A stretch of DNA of 64,000 nucleotides from UBA6115 sp964346355 (GTDB lineage: Bacteria; Bacillota; Clostridia; Christensenellales; Aristaeellaceae), in contig CAYFUH010000002.1 in the NCBI GenBank assembly GCA_964346355.1, forward strand, positions 1 through 64,000, read 5' to 3'. The position numbers and the translations under genes are program-made. The notes under the pieces are model-generated. The model had not been told where the DNA came from. It was given only the letters and a program-made list of their open reading frames with translations, and ran no database searches. Shown here one piece after another: positions 26,565-35,907 of this stretch. The first letter of the stretch is position 1; each line of letters begins with the position of its first letter.

Positions 26565-27090
26565 AGATGGATACCTCCATCAGCCTGTCTGCCTGTGCGA
26601 CCATCCTTTTTTGGCTGACGTCCACCTCGGTGACCACATGCTTCAGCGCGGGCACCAATAGCGTTCCGTTTTCGGTTTTGACAACATAGACATCATTGGC
26701 ACCCGGCTGCAAAATATCGGTAACAGTGCCGATTTCCTGGCCATTTGTATCAAACATGACACAGCCAACCAGGTCCACAATGAAGTTTTCGAACGCCGTC
26801 AAAGGAACGCTTTCTTCCCTTGGGACATACAGCATGGCGTCGCGGCGCTTCTCCGCCGCCTCGACGGTCTGGTCTTCTCCCAGATTGAGGTAGACAAAAC
26901 CAGCGCGTATCTTGATGTTAGATACCTCTACCTTTACATACGCATCCTTGTTTTGTTTCAGATACAGATGCGACAGCGCAGAAAAACGACCGGGATCATC
27001 TGTGTCCGGTCTGATTTTTACCTGGCCCATAAGGCCTTGCGGCCGGAGGACCTGCCCGATGGACAGGTAGCCCTCCTGGGAAGCGCTCAT
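26554..27090 (-). CDS. rimM: Ribosome maturation factor RimM
   Basis: A 178-residue 16S rRNA processing and 30S maturation factor. N-terminal RimM beta-barrel (about 8-95, GQVLRPQGLMGQVKI) and C-terminal PRC barrel (about 105-175, DLVGCVMFDTNGQEIGTV). Start overlaps the khpA stop (TAATG). Confidence 0.95.
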   Translation of the reverse strand: MSASQEGYLSIGQVLRPQGLMGQVKIRPDTDDPGRFSALSHLYLKQNKDAYVKVEVSNIKIRAGFVYLNLGEDQTVEAAEKRRDAMLYVPREESVPLTAFENFIVDLVGCVMFDTNGQEIGTVTDILQPGANDVYVVKTENGTLLVPALKHVVTEVDVSQKRMVAQADRLMEVSIFAD

Positions 27091-27317
27091 TACTGAATCT
27101 CCACAAAGACGGGCTTGCCGCCCTTTTCTGTCGCGGCCTTTACTACGCTGCGGATCGCCTTGGCGATGCGGCCTTGCCGGCCTATGACCTTGCCCATGTC
27201 ATCTGGGGCGACATTCAGCTCCAGAATGATGGCTTCCGGGCCGTTGGTCTCCGTCACTTTTACCTCATCCGGCTGGTCAACCAGGGACTGCGCCAGAAAT
27301 AAAACCAGCTCTCTCAT
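27090..27317 (-). CDS. khpA: KH-domain RNA-binding protein KhpA
   Basis: A 75-residue single KH domain with the GxxG loop (GRQG) in KVIGRQGRIAKAIRSVVKAA. KhpA partners KhpB in small-RNA and mRNA binding and in cell-division control in Gram-positives. Lies between rpsP and rimM, the usual place. Confidence 0.95.
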   Translation of the reverse strand: MRELVLFLAQSLVDQPDEVKVTETNGPEAIILELNVAPDDMGKVIGRQGRIAKAIRSVVKAATEKGGKPVFVEIQ

Positions 27318-27324
27318 CCTGTCC

Positions 27325-27573
27325 TCAGCCTTCGATCGCGCCGGTTTTCTTCAGCAGGATGCGAACGGTGTCAGAGGGCTGCGCGCCTTTTTTCATCCAT
27401 TCGACTGCTTTTTCATTGTCGATCTTGATTTCAGCGGGCTGCTTCATGGGGTCGTAAATGCCAATCTCCTCGATAAAGCGGCCATCCCGGGGGTTCCTCT
27501 CGTCGGTAACGACGACGCGGTAGAAGGGGTGTTTCTTCATCCCCATCCTTTTTAAACGAATCTTGACTGCCAT
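27325..27573 (-). CDS. rpsP: 30S ribosomal protein S16
   Basis: An 82-residue S16 with the characteristic start VKIRLKRMGMKKHPFYRVVVTDER and family-typical length. Good ribosome site upstream (AAGGAGG). Confidence 0.98.
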   Translation of the reverse strand: MAVKIRLKRMGMKKHPFYRVVVTDERNPRDGRFIEEIGIYDPMKQPAEIKIDNEKAVEWMKKGAQPSDTVRILLKKTGAIEG

Positions 27574-27624
27574 GGTGGTTCCTCCTTAAAAATCTATATG
27601 GAATCAGGTGTCCTGAAATCCAGC

Positions 27625-28953
27625 TTACATGAATGGCATGCCGCGCATGCCGCGGGCAAGCCCGCGCTTATTGCCCATCATCTGCTTGAGCATTTTGCGC
27701 ATTTGCTCAAACTGGCGCATGAGTTGATTGACGTCAGCCACTGTGACCCCGGCGCCTGATGCGATGCGCTTGCGCCGGCTGGCGTTGAGGATATCCGGGT
27801 TCTTGCGCTCACGAAGTGTCATGCTGCGGATGATGGCTTCCGGCTTTTTGAGCGCCTGGTCATCCACCTCAACGTTCTTGAGCTTGTTGCCAACGCCCGG
27901 TAACATACCCAGCACGTTTTGCAGGGGACCCATCTTTTTGAGCTGCTGCATCTGCTCCAGAAAGTCGTCCAGGCTCAAATCCTGCGGCCTGCTTTTTGCG
28001 GCTTTCTCCGCTTCCTTCAGGTCAAAGGATTCCGTGGCCTTTTCAATTAAGGTGAGCATATCACCCATGCCCAGGATACGGGAGGCCATGCGGTCGGGAT
28101 GGAAGGGTTCAATGTCTGTCAGCTTCTCCCCTGTGCCCGCGAACTTGATGGGCTTGCCGGTGATGCTGCGCGCGGACAGAGCCGCGCCGCCCCTGGTATC
28201 GCTGTCCAGTTTGGTGATGATGATGCCGTCAATCCCCAGCTTTTCGTTGAAGGATTTGGCGACGTTCACCGCGTCCTGACCGGTCATCGCGTCGACCGTC
28301 AGCAGGATTTCCTGCGGGCGGACCGCTGCTTTGATGCGGTCCAGCTCGTCCATCAGCTCATCATCAATGTGCAGCCGGCCAGCGGTATCGATGATGAGCA
28401 CATCATTGCCGTAAAAACGCGCGTGCTCTACCGCCTCTTGTGAGGTGATGACAGGGTCCTGGGTGCCTTTTTCAAAAACAGGGACGCCCGCCTTCTCACC
28501 CACTACCTGCAGCTGCTTGATGGCGGCGGGGCGATAGATGTCACAGGCGGCCAGCAGCGGTTTTTTGCCCGTCTTTTTCAAGTAGCCAGCGAGTTTACCG
28601 GCCATGGTGGTTTTACCGGCGCCCTGCAGGCCGCAGAGCAGATAGATGGTCGGAACGGATGAGGACCAGGTTAACTTGGCGTTGGCCCCGCCCATGAGCG
28701 TGGTCAACTCTTCGTTGACGATCTTGATGACCTGTTGCCCCGCGTTGAGGGAGGATAAAATGTCCGTTCCCACAGCGCGGTCTGTCACCGCTTTGATAAA
28801 ATCCTTGACGACAAGGTAGTTGACGTCCGCTTCCAGCAGCGCCATCCGGACTTCCCGCATGGCTTCCTTGATGTTAGCCTCGTTCAGCTTGCCTTTGCCG
28901 GTCAGCTTTTTAAACGCGCGTTGTAATTTATCAGACAGGCTGTCAAATGCCAT
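27625..28953 (-). CDS. ffh: Signal recognition particle protein Ffh
   Basis: A 442-residue SRP GTPase that targets membrane and secreted proteins with 4.5S/SRP RNA. NG domain with P-loop GLQGAGKTT (about 107-115), DTAGR, TKLDSDTRGG; Met-rich M domain from about 320, ending in MKQMMGNKRG and MRGMPFM. Follows ylxM by 2 bases. Confidence 0.97.
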   Translation of the reverse strand: MAFDSLSDKLQRAFKKLTGKGKLNEANIKEAMREVRMALLEADVNYLVVKDFIKAVTDRAVGTDILSSLNAGQQVIKIVNEELTTLMGGANAKLTWSSSVPTIYLLCGLQGAGKTTMAGKLAGYLKKTGKKPLLAACDIYRPAAIKQLQVVGEKAGVPVFEKGTQDPVITSQEAVEHARFYGNDVLIIDTAGRLHIDDELMDELDRIKAAVRPQEILLTVDAMTGQDAVNVAKSFNEKLGIDGIIITKLDSDTRGGAALSARSITGKPIKFAGTGEKLTDIEPFHPDRMASRILGMGDMLTLIEKATESFDLKEAEKAAKSRPQDLSLDDFLEQMQQLKKMGPLQNVLGMLPGVGNKLKNVEVDDQALKKPEAIIRSMTLRERKNPDILNASRRKRIASGAGVTVADVNQLMRQFEQMRKMLKQMMGNKRGLARGMRGMPFM

Positions 28954-28955
28954 CT

Positions 28956-29321
28956 TTACTTGCCTTTCTCATTTCCTTCGTTGAGTGTCGCGATCGCTTC
29001 ATCCAGATATGCCCGTGTTTCTGCGCTTGCCTTCACCTGCTTGAGCAGCTGGCTGCAGCGTTCCTGGCGTTTTTTGAGGGTAATAAAACTGTTGTACAGC
29101 TGCAGGTGATCTTCCAGTTCGTCCAGGCGCTCATAGGCGCGGTTTAAGTTGTCACTCACCGCCTGACGGCTGATGGACAATTGCTCCGCGATTTCAGACA
29201 GGGACATGTCCTCATCACAGTAAAGCTCCAGCAGCGTCTGCTGGCGATCGGTTAACAGCGGCGCGTAAAAGGCGGCCAACATGCCGTAGCCTGTTTTTTT
29301 CATTAAATGGTCCTTGCTCAT
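28956..29321 (-). CDS. ylxM: YlxM family helix-turn-helix protein
   Basis: A 121-residue helix-turn-helix protein (DEDMSLSEIAEQLSISRQAV) always found next to ffh in Bacillota; thought to modulate the SRP pathway. I set the start at 29321 because GAAGGAGG lies just upstream; the longer open frame (to 29372) would begin upstream of the transcription start and is rejected. Confidence 0.93.
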   Translation of the reverse strand: MSKDHLMKKTGYGMLAAFYAPLLTDRQQTLLELYCDEDMSLSEIAEQLSISRQAVSDNLNRAYERLDELEDHLQLYNSFITLKKRQERCSQLLKQVKASAETRAYLDEAIATLNEGNEKGK

Positions 29322-29351
29322 GCGCGCCTCCTTCTGTTTGACACAAAATGC

Positions 29352-29379
29352 ATTATACACGCGAGAAAACAAATGTCAA
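29352..29379 (-). promoter_or_regulatory. Strong promoter of the ylxM-ffh-rpsP-trmD operon
   Basis: Perfect -35 TTGACA (29374-29379) and perfect -10 TATAAT (29352-29357) with a 16-base spacer. An inverted repeat TGTCAAG...CTTGACA (29374-29395, 8-base gap) overlaps the -35 and may be an operator or chance symmetry. Confidence 0.9.
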
Positions 29380-29415
29380 GCACTTTCACTTGACACCTGT
29401 TTATTCTGCGGTTCA

Positions 29416-30588
29416 TCATGGCTTTAAATCAATGATTTCCGTTCCCTCAATCGCCCGCTTGATCATCTGCTCCAGCAGATCATCCGCAAGCAGCGGCCGC
29501 TCTGCCAGCTGTGCCTGCCGCAGTTTGGGGTGGGTGACAGGATGCCGCGGGGTAAACACCGTGCAGCAATCCTCATAGGGCAGGCAGGAGGTCTCATAGG
29601 TGCCAATCTGCTGGGCTTCTTTAATAATTTCCAGCTTGTCCATTCCAATCAAGGGACGAAAGACCGGCCGGCTCACCACCTCATCCGTGCAAGCCAGCGC
29701 TTCCAGCGTTTGGCTGGCCACCTGGCCGATGCTCTCCCCCGTGATCAGGGCCAACGCTTTGTTTTTGTCTGCCAGCATGTCGGCAATGCGCATCATGTTG
29801 CGGCGCATAATGAGCGTTGTAAAATCATCCGGGCATTTTTCGTGGATGGCTTGCTGAATCTCCGTAAACGGTACCACAAACAACCTGATTGGGCCGCAGT
29901 ATGCCGTCAAAATCTTTGCAAGCGAAATGATCTTTTCCTTCACCGGCTCACCGGTATAGGGAAAGGAATGGTAGTACACCGCGCTGAGCTGCACGCCGCG
30001 TTTGGCGATGCGAAAGCCCGCAACCGGGCTGTCAATGCCGCCGGATAAAAGCAGCATCGCCCTGCCAGCGGTGCCAGTGGGCAAGCCGCCGACCGCGGGA
30101 TAGGTTTTGACATACAGCAGCGCCTGGTCGCGGATCTCTACGTTCAGCACATGTTCCGGCTGGTGGACATCCACCTTTAACTGTTCGTTGTTCCTTAAAA
30201 TGTGCGCGCCGACCTGGGCGCAAATCTGCGGTGAGTCCAGAAAAAACCGTTTGTCTGCCCGGCGAGCAACCACCTTGAAACTGCCCGACACATCCTTCAT
30301 CAGGTGCGCTGCAAGATCGCAAATGGCGTTAAAATCACTTTTGTCAATCTGTATTGCCGGGCAAACCGCGTGCACGCCGAAGACCTTGGTAATCGCATCG
30401 ATGCAGGCAGATTCGTCCGTATACCCGGTCACAAATATCCGGCTGTCATAAAGCTGCGCGTCAGCGTCAAGGTGCTTGACCGCCTGGCGCACATTGCGCA
30501 GCAGCAGACGCTGAAAATAGGGCCTGTTTTGCCCTTTGAGGTGGATTTCGGCATATTTTACGAGCAGCAGTTTGCTTGTCATCTTCAT
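29416..30588 (-). CDS. thiI: tRNA 4-thiouridine synthase ThiI (no rhodanese domain)
   Basis: A 390-residue sulfurtransferase that makes s4U8 in tRNA. N-terminal ferredoxin-like and THUMP domains (about 1-165), then the PP-loop SGGIDSPVAGF (about 181-191). The C-terminal rhodanese domain of the Enterobacteria type is absent, as in most Bacillota, where the cysteine desulfurase upstream supplies sulfur. Start overlaps the desulfurase stop (TAATG). Confidence 0.95.
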   Translation of the reverse strand: MKMTSKLLLVKYAEIHLKGQNRPYFQRLLLRNVRQAVKHLDADAQLYDSRIFVTGYTDESACIDAITKVFGVHAVCPAIQIDKSDFNAICDLAAHLMKDVSGSFKVVARRADKRFFLDSPQICAQVGAHILRNNEQLKVDVHQPEHVLNVEIRDQALLYVKTYPAVGGLPTGTAGRAMLLLSGGIDSPVAGFRIAKRGVQLSAVYYHSFPYTGEPVKEKIISLAKILTAYCGPIRLFVVPFTEIQQAIHEKCPDDFTTLIMRRNMMRIADMLADKNKALALITGESIGQVASQTLEALACTDEVVSRPVFRPLIGMDKLEIIKEAQQIGTYETSCLPYEDCCTVFTPRHPVTHPKLRQAQLAERPLLADDLLEQMIKRAIEGTEIIDLKP

Positions 30589-31730
30589 TATCTCCTGGTA
30601 AATGTGCGCAGGCTTTTGTACACCCTGGCGCAGGCATCAATGGCTTGATCGATGTCCTCTTTTGTTGTATCGCGGCTTAAGCTGAAGCGCAGCGCGCTGT
30701 CCATGCGTGATTGGGCAAGGCCCATCGCTTTCAAGGTCCTGCTGGATTGCTTTTTCCGGGAGGAGCAGGCCGAGCCCTGGCTGACCAGCACCCCCTCCGC
30801 CTCCAGCGCGTGCATCATGGTTTGGGCCATAACCGGCGGAAAGGAAAAATTGATGATATGGTCGCAGGCTTCATGGGATGCAGGGTTTGGCCCATTGACT
30901 ACCGCTTCTGGGATGGCTGCCAAAATGCCTTCCACCAGCCGCAGTTTTAAGGTGCGTATATCGTGGTCATTCGCGGAATGGTCCTGGATGGCTGACTGCA
31001 TACCGAGGATACCGTAGGTGTTCTCTGTCCCTGCGCGCAAGCCGTTCTCCTGCTTTCCGCCCAGGATTAACGGATTGATGCGCGCCCTCTTCCCCAGTGC
31101 CAGCGCGCCCACGCCCTTTGGGCCGTGGAATTTGTGCGCAGAGAGCGCATAGGAATCAATGCCTTTTGAAAGCGTCGTGTCCAGATGCAAAAAGCCCTGT
31201 ACACCGTCCACATGCAGGTGCGCGTTGGGGCATAACTCATCGCGCAGGCGAATCAAGTCATCAAGCGGCTGGATGGCACCAACCTCGTTGTTGACCTGCA
31301 TCACACAGATTAAAACAGTGTCCGGCGTCATCAAGGCCTGTGCGGCATCCAGATCCACGACCCCAGCGGCAGTTACCGGAAGCGTCGCGACATCATATTG
31401 GTCCTTCAAGCGCTGGCATGGCTCCACGACAGCGGAATGTTCCACTGCGGAGTAGAGAACACGTCCCTTTTTACGGCTGCTTTGCAGCAAGCCCAGGATG
31501 GCAAGGTTATCCGCCTCCGTCCCACCGCAGGTAAAGATGACTTCCTTGGCGCTGAGCGATTTGGCCAGCTGAAGGCGGAAGGTTTCGATTTCCTTTTTAA
31601 CGGAATAGCCAGGCGCATAAAGAGAGGAAGGGTTGAAGTATCCTTCCTGCATGGCAGCGGTCATGGCTGCGATTACTGCCTCTGACGGCCTGGTTGTAGC
31701 CGCGTTATCCAAATAAACCATGGTACTCAA
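30588..31730 (-). CDS. Cysteine desulfurase, NifS/IscS family
   Basis: A 380-residue PLP enzyme releasing sulfur from cysteine. PLP-lysine in SAHKFHGPKGVGAL (about 199-212), catalytic Cys in SQGSACSS (about 323-330), N-terminal YLDNAATTRPSEAV. Its position directly before thiI suggests it is the dedicated donor for 4-thiouridine, like NifZ-ThiI in Bacillus. Overlaps the upstream membrane gene by 4 bases. Confidence 0.95.
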   Translation of the reverse strand: MSTMVYLDNAATTRPSEAVIAAMTAAMQEGYFNPSSLYAPGYSVKKEIETFRLQLAKSLSAKEVIFTCGGTEADNLAILGLLQSSRKKGRVLYSAVEHSAVVEPCQRLKDQYDVATLPVTAAGVVDLDAAQALMTPDTVLICVMQVNNEVGAIQPLDDLIRLRDELCPNAHLHVDGVQGFLHLDTTLSKGIDSYALSAHKFHGPKGVGALALGKRARINPLILGGKQENGLRAGTENTYGILGMQSAIQDHSANDHDIRTLKLRLVEGILAAIPEAVVNGPNPASHEACDHIINFSFPPVMAQTMMHALEAEGVLVSQGSACSSRKKQSSRTLKAMGLAQSRMDSALRFSLSRDTTKEDIDQAIDACARVYKSLRTFTRR

Positions 31731-32287
31731 TTGATCTGGAATTTCCCCTGTCCAACGTTTTTCTTGATGAGGCCCAACATGGTCTCGCTGGGTTCGATGA
31801 TCAGCAAGGATTTTTTGCTGTCCTTTACAAAGAAAAAATAGAACAAATCTGCGTCACGGTTCAAAAACCAGTTAAGGCGCGTCACACCAGGTGTGTTGAG
31901 GTAGCGGTTGAAGGAGCCAGAATTGACCATGCCGCAGGCTTCCACATTGCGGATGTTCATCGTACCCAGCGCCTTGCGCTTGCGGTTGTTGAACACCTGG
32001 GCGAAATCCATCACGCCATTGGTAAAGGTGTACTCATATTCTGTACGAATCCTGTCCTTAAACAGAAACAGCAGCACGGCCGAGCCAGCGAAAAACAGGG
32101 TAAGCAGGATGTAAAACATCGTCTCCGCGCCAAAGCCCTGTGTGGAAATCATCACCATCAGGGATTGAATCAGGAACATGGCCAGGATGCCTGATAGCAC
32201 CATGGAAATATTGGCAACCGCCATTAAGACGTTCTCCATTGTCCTGTTCCTGCGTGTGACGACCTCTTCCATAAATTGATCCAGCAT
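31727..32287 (-). CDS. Small membrane protein of unknown function
   Basis: 186 residues with two clear membrane helices (about 21-47 and 56-77) and a cytoplasmic C-terminal domain (LGTMNIRNVEACGMVNSGSF...). I associate it with the DUF6106 family from memory, not from a search. Located between the DUF212 gene and the cysteine desulfurase, overlapping the latter by 4 bases. ATG follows TAGGAG. Confidence 0.7.
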   Translation of the reverse strand: MLDQFMEEVVTRRNRTMENVLMAVANISMVLSGILAMFLIQSLMVMISTQGFGAETMFYILLTLFFAGSAVLLFLFKDRIRTEYEYTFTNGVMDFAQVFNNRKRKALGTMNIRNVEACGMVNSGSFNRYLNTPGVTRLNWFLNRDADLFYFFFVKDSKKSLLIIEPSETMLGLIKKNVGQGKFQIN

Positions 32288-32298
32288 TGTTTTCGCTC

Positions 32299-32736
32299 CT
32301 ATCTAAAGAATATGGGGATGATCAGCCCGATCAGCGCGCCAAAGAAGGCTTCCGTCGGTGTATGGCCCACCAGTTCCATCAGGGTTTCGTCTGTGAGCGG
32401 CTCTCCCTCGATCAGCACTTTTTGCAAAATTTTGTTGATGACCTTGCCCTGCTTGCCCGTCTGGTAGCGCACCCCTACCGCGTCATTGATCACAATGGCA
32501 GACAGCACAAAGGAAATGGCAAAGGCGGTAGACCCAAGCCCCTCCCGAAAGGCAATCATCAAGGTGAGCGCAACCACAGACGCAGTGTGCGCGCTGGGCA
32601 TGCCGCCGTTGCTGAACATGCGCTTCAAATCAAAAGATCGGTTGATGCGCCAATCAATCAGTGTCTTAAACACCTGCGCGACCAGCCAGGCGACCGCTAC
32701 GCAGATTAAAATGTCATTGCCAAGAAGTTCAGTCAA
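32299..32736 (-). CDS. Divergent PAP2 (DUF212) family membrane protein
   Basis: 145 residues, about four hydrophobic segments. The family motif GGMPSAHTASVVAL (about 45-58) resembles the phosphatase C2 motif of PAP2 enzymes, and GHTPTEAFFGALIG near the C terminus the C3 motif. Likely acts on a lipid phosphate, perhaps undecaprenyl pyrophosphate, which would fit the adjacent prenyl synthase, but this is inference. Starts with TTG after GGGGGAG. Confidence 0.85.
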   Translation of the reverse strand: MTELLGNDILICVAVAWLVAQVFKTLIDWRINRSFDLKRMFSNGGMPSAHTASVVALTLMIAFREGLGSTAFAISFVLSAIVINDAVGVRYQTGKQGKVINKILQKVLIEGEPLTDETLMELVGHTPTEAFFGALIGLIIPIFFR

Positions 32737-32763
32737 AGGTCTCCCCCCATTGTTGATTGCTCT

Positions 32764-33657
32764 TTATTTTACTCGTTTTGGGATGGATAAGGCAAGCGAC
32801 TGAAAAAAAGACGCGTTTTTCCCCAGGTTTTCCGCGGCTTTGACCGCGGTATGAATGGCTTGCTCCGCATCCGCTTGCGCCTGGTCCACGCCGACCACAG
32901 CTGGCCAGGTCAGTTTGCCCAGCGCGGCGTCACGTTGCCCCTGTTTGCCTGTGATGGCTGGATCCCCCTGCAAATCAAGCAGGTCATCCGTTATCTGAAA
33001 GGCGATGCCCAGGTTGCTCGCGTAAACTTGTCCTGACTGCAAACGGTGTTCATCCGCCTGTGCCAAGGTAAGGCCTGCCAGAACTGGTGCTGTAATCAAG
33101 TCAGCCGTTTTGTGCTGATGGATATAGCGCACCATGTTCTGATCCGCCTGTTGATTACTCATCAGGATATCGGCCGTCTGTCCCGCGATCATGCCGGCAG
33201 CGCCGGATCTGGACGCGATGATTTTAATGGCGTCCATGGCGTTTGGTAGCTTGCTCTCACTCATTTGTTCAAAGGCTAGGTTCAAGAGGGCGTCCCCTGC
33301 CAGAATGGCCATAGCTTCACCAAATACCTTGTGGTTGGTTGGCTTGCCGCGCCGCAGGTCATCATCATCCATCGACGGCAAGTCATCATGCACCAGGGAA
33401 TAGGTATGGATGCATTCAACCGCCACAGCAAACGGCAGCGCGGGCACCAGGTCATCATGAAGAGATCCGTAAGCTGCCAGCAATAAAACCGGCCGTAACC
33501 GTTTGCCACCTGCAAGCAGGCTGTAGCGCATTGCCTGGACCAGCTGCTTTGGCACGCCAGCGTTTGGCCAATCAACCAAAGGCAGTGGTACAGCTGCTAA
33601 AAGCGCCTGCTCTACCCTGTTTTGCAGATCCCTGTATTGTGATTGAAAATCGCTCAT
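32764..33657 (-). CDS. ispA: Polyprenyl (farnesyl) diphosphate synthase
   Basis: A 297-residue trans-prenyltransferase. First Asp-rich motif LVHDDLPSMDDDDLRRGKPT (about 81-100), second Asp-rich motif FQITDDLLD (about 223-231). Located after xseB, matching xseA-xseB-ispA in Bacillus. Overlaps xseB by 4 bases. Makes C15 precursor for undecaprenyl and quinone pathways. Confidence 0.94.
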   Translation of the reverse strand: MSDFQSQYRDLQNRVEQALLAAVPLPLVDWPNAGVPKQLVQAMRYSLLAGGKRLRPVLLLAAYGSLHDDLVPALPFAVAVECIHTYSLVHDDLPSMDDDDLRRGKPTNHKVFGEAMAILAGDALLNLAFEQMSESKLPNAMDAIKIIASRSGAAGMIAGQTADILMSNQQADQNMVRYIHQHKTADLITAPVLAGLTLAQADEHRLQSGQVYASNLGIAFQITDDLLDLQGDPAITGKQGQRDAALGKLTWPAVVGVDQAQADAEQAIHTAVKAAENLGKNASFFQSLALSIPKRVK

Positions 33658-33875
33658 ACATCCTCTGCGGGGCTTAGTTTGCCGTCCTTTAATTCCATCA
33701 AAGTGGCCTGGGCTTTGTCCAGATCCTTCTTTAAACTGTCAGACAGCAAGATCCCTTGCTCATATAATTTCAGCAGTTCCTCAAGCCCTAATTTGCCCGC
33801 TTCCATTTGTTCGGTCAGGTTTTCAAGCAAAGCCAGCTTCTCTTCAAAGCGGAGCTCTTCCTGCACTTTTTTCAT
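33654..33875 (-). CDS. xseB: Exodeoxyribonuclease VII small subunit
   Basis: 73 residues with the family pattern FEEKLALLENLTEQMEAGKL and ELLKLYEQGILL. Overlaps both neighbours by 4 bases, which fits fixed subunit stoichiometry with XseA. Confidence 0.95.
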   Translation of the reverse strand: MKKVQEELRFEEKLALLENLTEQMEAGKLGLEELLKLYEQGILLSDSLKKDLDKAQATLMELKDGKLSPAEDV

Positions 33876-35080
33876 GATGTCGTCTCCTGTTTCTTGCTGA
33901 TGGTTTTAAGTGTGGCTGTTCCGTCGTGAAACCGCAGTTTTACATATTCCTTTACCTGCTCCACGCTTTGCAAAGGGTTGTCGTTTTCATCCAGCGCGAT
34001 GGTATACCCGCGTTTGAGCGTTTGCATAGGGCCTGATTGTTCAAAGCGCACAATCACATGCTGCAGTTTCGCGGCATATTGCTGGATTTGACCGGCAACC
34101 TCCCGGTGCAATTGCATAAGCAGTGTGCGGTAGCGCAGCTGGAGCAAGTTCAACTTTTGTGACGGGTTGTTTTTCTGTAAATCTGCGTCCAGCAGCTGAA
34201 CGCGCCCCTTTAATTGTTCCAGCCGCTGCAAGCCGGATGTTTTCATCCGTTGGTTGATGTGTGAAATGCGCTGCTGCAGTTCGTCCAGCGAGGGCACGGC
34301 CAATTCGGCCGCGGCGGAAGGCGTCGCCGCGCGGACATCCGCCGCATAATCCGTCAGCGTGACATCCGTCTCATGGCCAACCGCCGAAATGACAGGCTTT
34401 GTGCAGGCAGCAACCGCGCGCACCAGCACCTCTTCGTTAAACGCCCACAGATCCTCCAGCGATCCACCGCCCCGGCCGATGATGATGACCTCAACCTCCG
34501 GCAGTGCCGCGATCTCTTGCAGCGCCTGGCTTAGATCCTCCGCTGCGCCTGTGCCCTGCACAAAAGCAGAGCGCAGATACAGCGGCATGCCCGGAAAACG
34601 CCGTCTGGCTGTGGTCTTAATGTCCTGCAATACCGCGCCGCCTTTTGAAGTCACAACACCTATACCAATAGGCAACAGCGGCAAGGGCTTTTTGAGGGCA
34701 GCGTCAAACAGGCCTTCTCTTTGCAGGGCTTCCTTTGTTTTGAGGAATAACTCATACAGCGCGCCGGCACCATCAGCTGACATGGCTTCCCCGTAAAACT
34801 GATAGGTGCCAGCAACAGTGTACAAACCAACAGAGCCGCTTAGTACAACGCGCATGCCGTCTTTGGGATCAAAGCGCAGGTATTGCGCGTATTGACGAAA
34901 CATCACACAGCTCAGCCTGCTGTTTTCATCCTTCAGGGTGAAGTACAAATGGCCAGAGGTATGCCGCTTGAAGTTGCTGATCTCTCCATGAATCGCAATG
35001 CCCTGCAGCATGGGATCCCCTGCCAGGGAACGCCGCACATATTCGTTTAAATCAGTAACGCTTAGCGGGCTTGCGCGCAT
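33872..35080 (-). CDS. xseA: Exodeoxyribonuclease VII large subunit
   Basis: A 402-residue catalytic subunit with N-terminal OB fold (VTDLNEYVRRSL...GEISNFKRHTSGHLYFTLKDE, about 7-55) and catalytic domain with IIIGRGGGSLEDLWAFNEE (about 201-219) and VGHETDVTLTDYAADVRAATPSAAAE. Coiled coil after about 270. Overlaps folD by 19 bases. Confidence 0.96.
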   Translation of the reverse strand: MRASPLSVTDLNEYVRRSLAGDPMLQGIAIHGEISNFKRHTSGHLYFTLKDENSRLSCVMFRQYAQYLRFDPKDGMRVVLSGSVGLYTVAGTYQFYGEAMSADGAGALYELFLKTKEALQREGLFDAALKKPLPLLPIGIGVVTSKGGAVLQDIKTTARRRFPGMPLYLRSAFVQGTGAAEDLSQALQEIAALPEVEVIIIGRGGGSLEDLWAFNEEVLVRAVAACTKPVISAVGHETDVTLTDYAADVRAATPSAAAELAVPSLDELQQRISHINQRMKTSGLQRLEQLKGRVQLLDADLQKNNPSQKLNLLQLRYRTLLMQLHREVAGQIQQYAAKLQHVIVRFEQSGPMQTLKRGYTIALDENDNPLQSVEQVKEYVKLRFHDGTATLKTISKKQETTS

Positions 35081-35907
35081 GCCGCCTCGATCGTGTTCTC
35101 CATCAGCATGCTGATGGTCATTTTACCAACACCGCCCGGTACCGGCGTGATGTAGCCCGCGACTTTCTCGACTGCCTCATAATCCACATCGCCGACCACC
35201 TTGCCATCTACGCGGTTGATGCCCACGTCAATCACGACCGCGCCCGGCTTGACCATATCCGCGGTGACAAATTTGGCTTTGCCTATCGCGGCGATCAGGA
35301 TGTCAGCCCGCTTGGTATGCTCCGCCAGATTCTTCGTGCGGGAGTGCAGGATGGTCACCGTGCAATGCTCGTTGAGCAGCAGCATGGCAGCCGGCTTGCC
35401 CACGATGTTGGAACGGCCAATCACGACCGCTTCTTTGCCCACCAGATCAATGCCTGCCTGTTTGAGCATGTACATTACACCTTTAGGTGTGCAGGGGGTG
35501 ACGCCAGTCTGGCCTGTAAACAGTTTGCCCGCGTTGATGAGGTGAAAACCGTCCACGTCTTTTTCTGGCAGAATGCAGCTAAGCGCGGCTTCCTCATTCA
35601 AATGCTTGGGTAGAGGCAACTGGACCAGTATCCCGCTGATTTTGGGGTCTTCATTCAATTCTTTGATCTTGTTTTCCAGATCTTCCTGGCTGATGTCCGC
35701 GTCCAAACGGATGGTGACAGAATGGATGCCGATGGTTTCACAGGCAATCCCTTTGTTGCGTACATAAATCTGGCTTGCTGGATCCTCGCCCACCAGCACG
35801 ACGGCAAGGCCAGGATGAATCCCTTGTTTTGCCAGTTCTGCAACCCGCTTTTTTTGCTCCTGGGTCAGCTGCTCAGACAGTTCTTTCCCGCTTAATACAA
35901 TCGCCAT
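35062..35907 (-). CDS. folD: Bifunctional methylenetetrahydrofolate dehydrogenase/cyclohydrolase
   Basis: A 281-residue one-carbon enzyme. Tetrahydrofolate site with catalytic Lys in YVRNKGIACETIG, signature ILVQLPLPKHL and cofactor loop AVVIGRSNIVGKPAAMLLL; PGGVGKMT near the C terminus. I start it at 35907 (MAIVLSG), 7 bases after AAGGAG; longer frames upstream lack a ribosome site. Confidence 0.96.
   Translation of the reverse strand: MAIVLSGKELSEQLTQEQKKRVAELAKQGIHPGLAVVLVGEDPASQIYVRNKGIACETIGIHSVTIRLDADISQEDLENKIKELNEDPKISGILVQLPLPKHLNEEAALSCILPEKDVDGFHLINAGKLFTGQTGVTPCTPKGVMYMLKQAGIDLVGKEAVVIGRSNIVGKPAAMLLLNEHCTVTILHSRTKNLAEHTKRADILIAAIGKAKFVTADMVKPGAVVIDVGINRVDGKVVGDVDYEAVEKVAGYITPVPGGVGKMTISMLMENTIEAACAQAR

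Noticed and set aside
29374..29395. A divergent promoter from the TTGACA on the plus strand
   Set aside because: No plus-strand gene or -10 follows; the symmetry is noted only as a possible operator.
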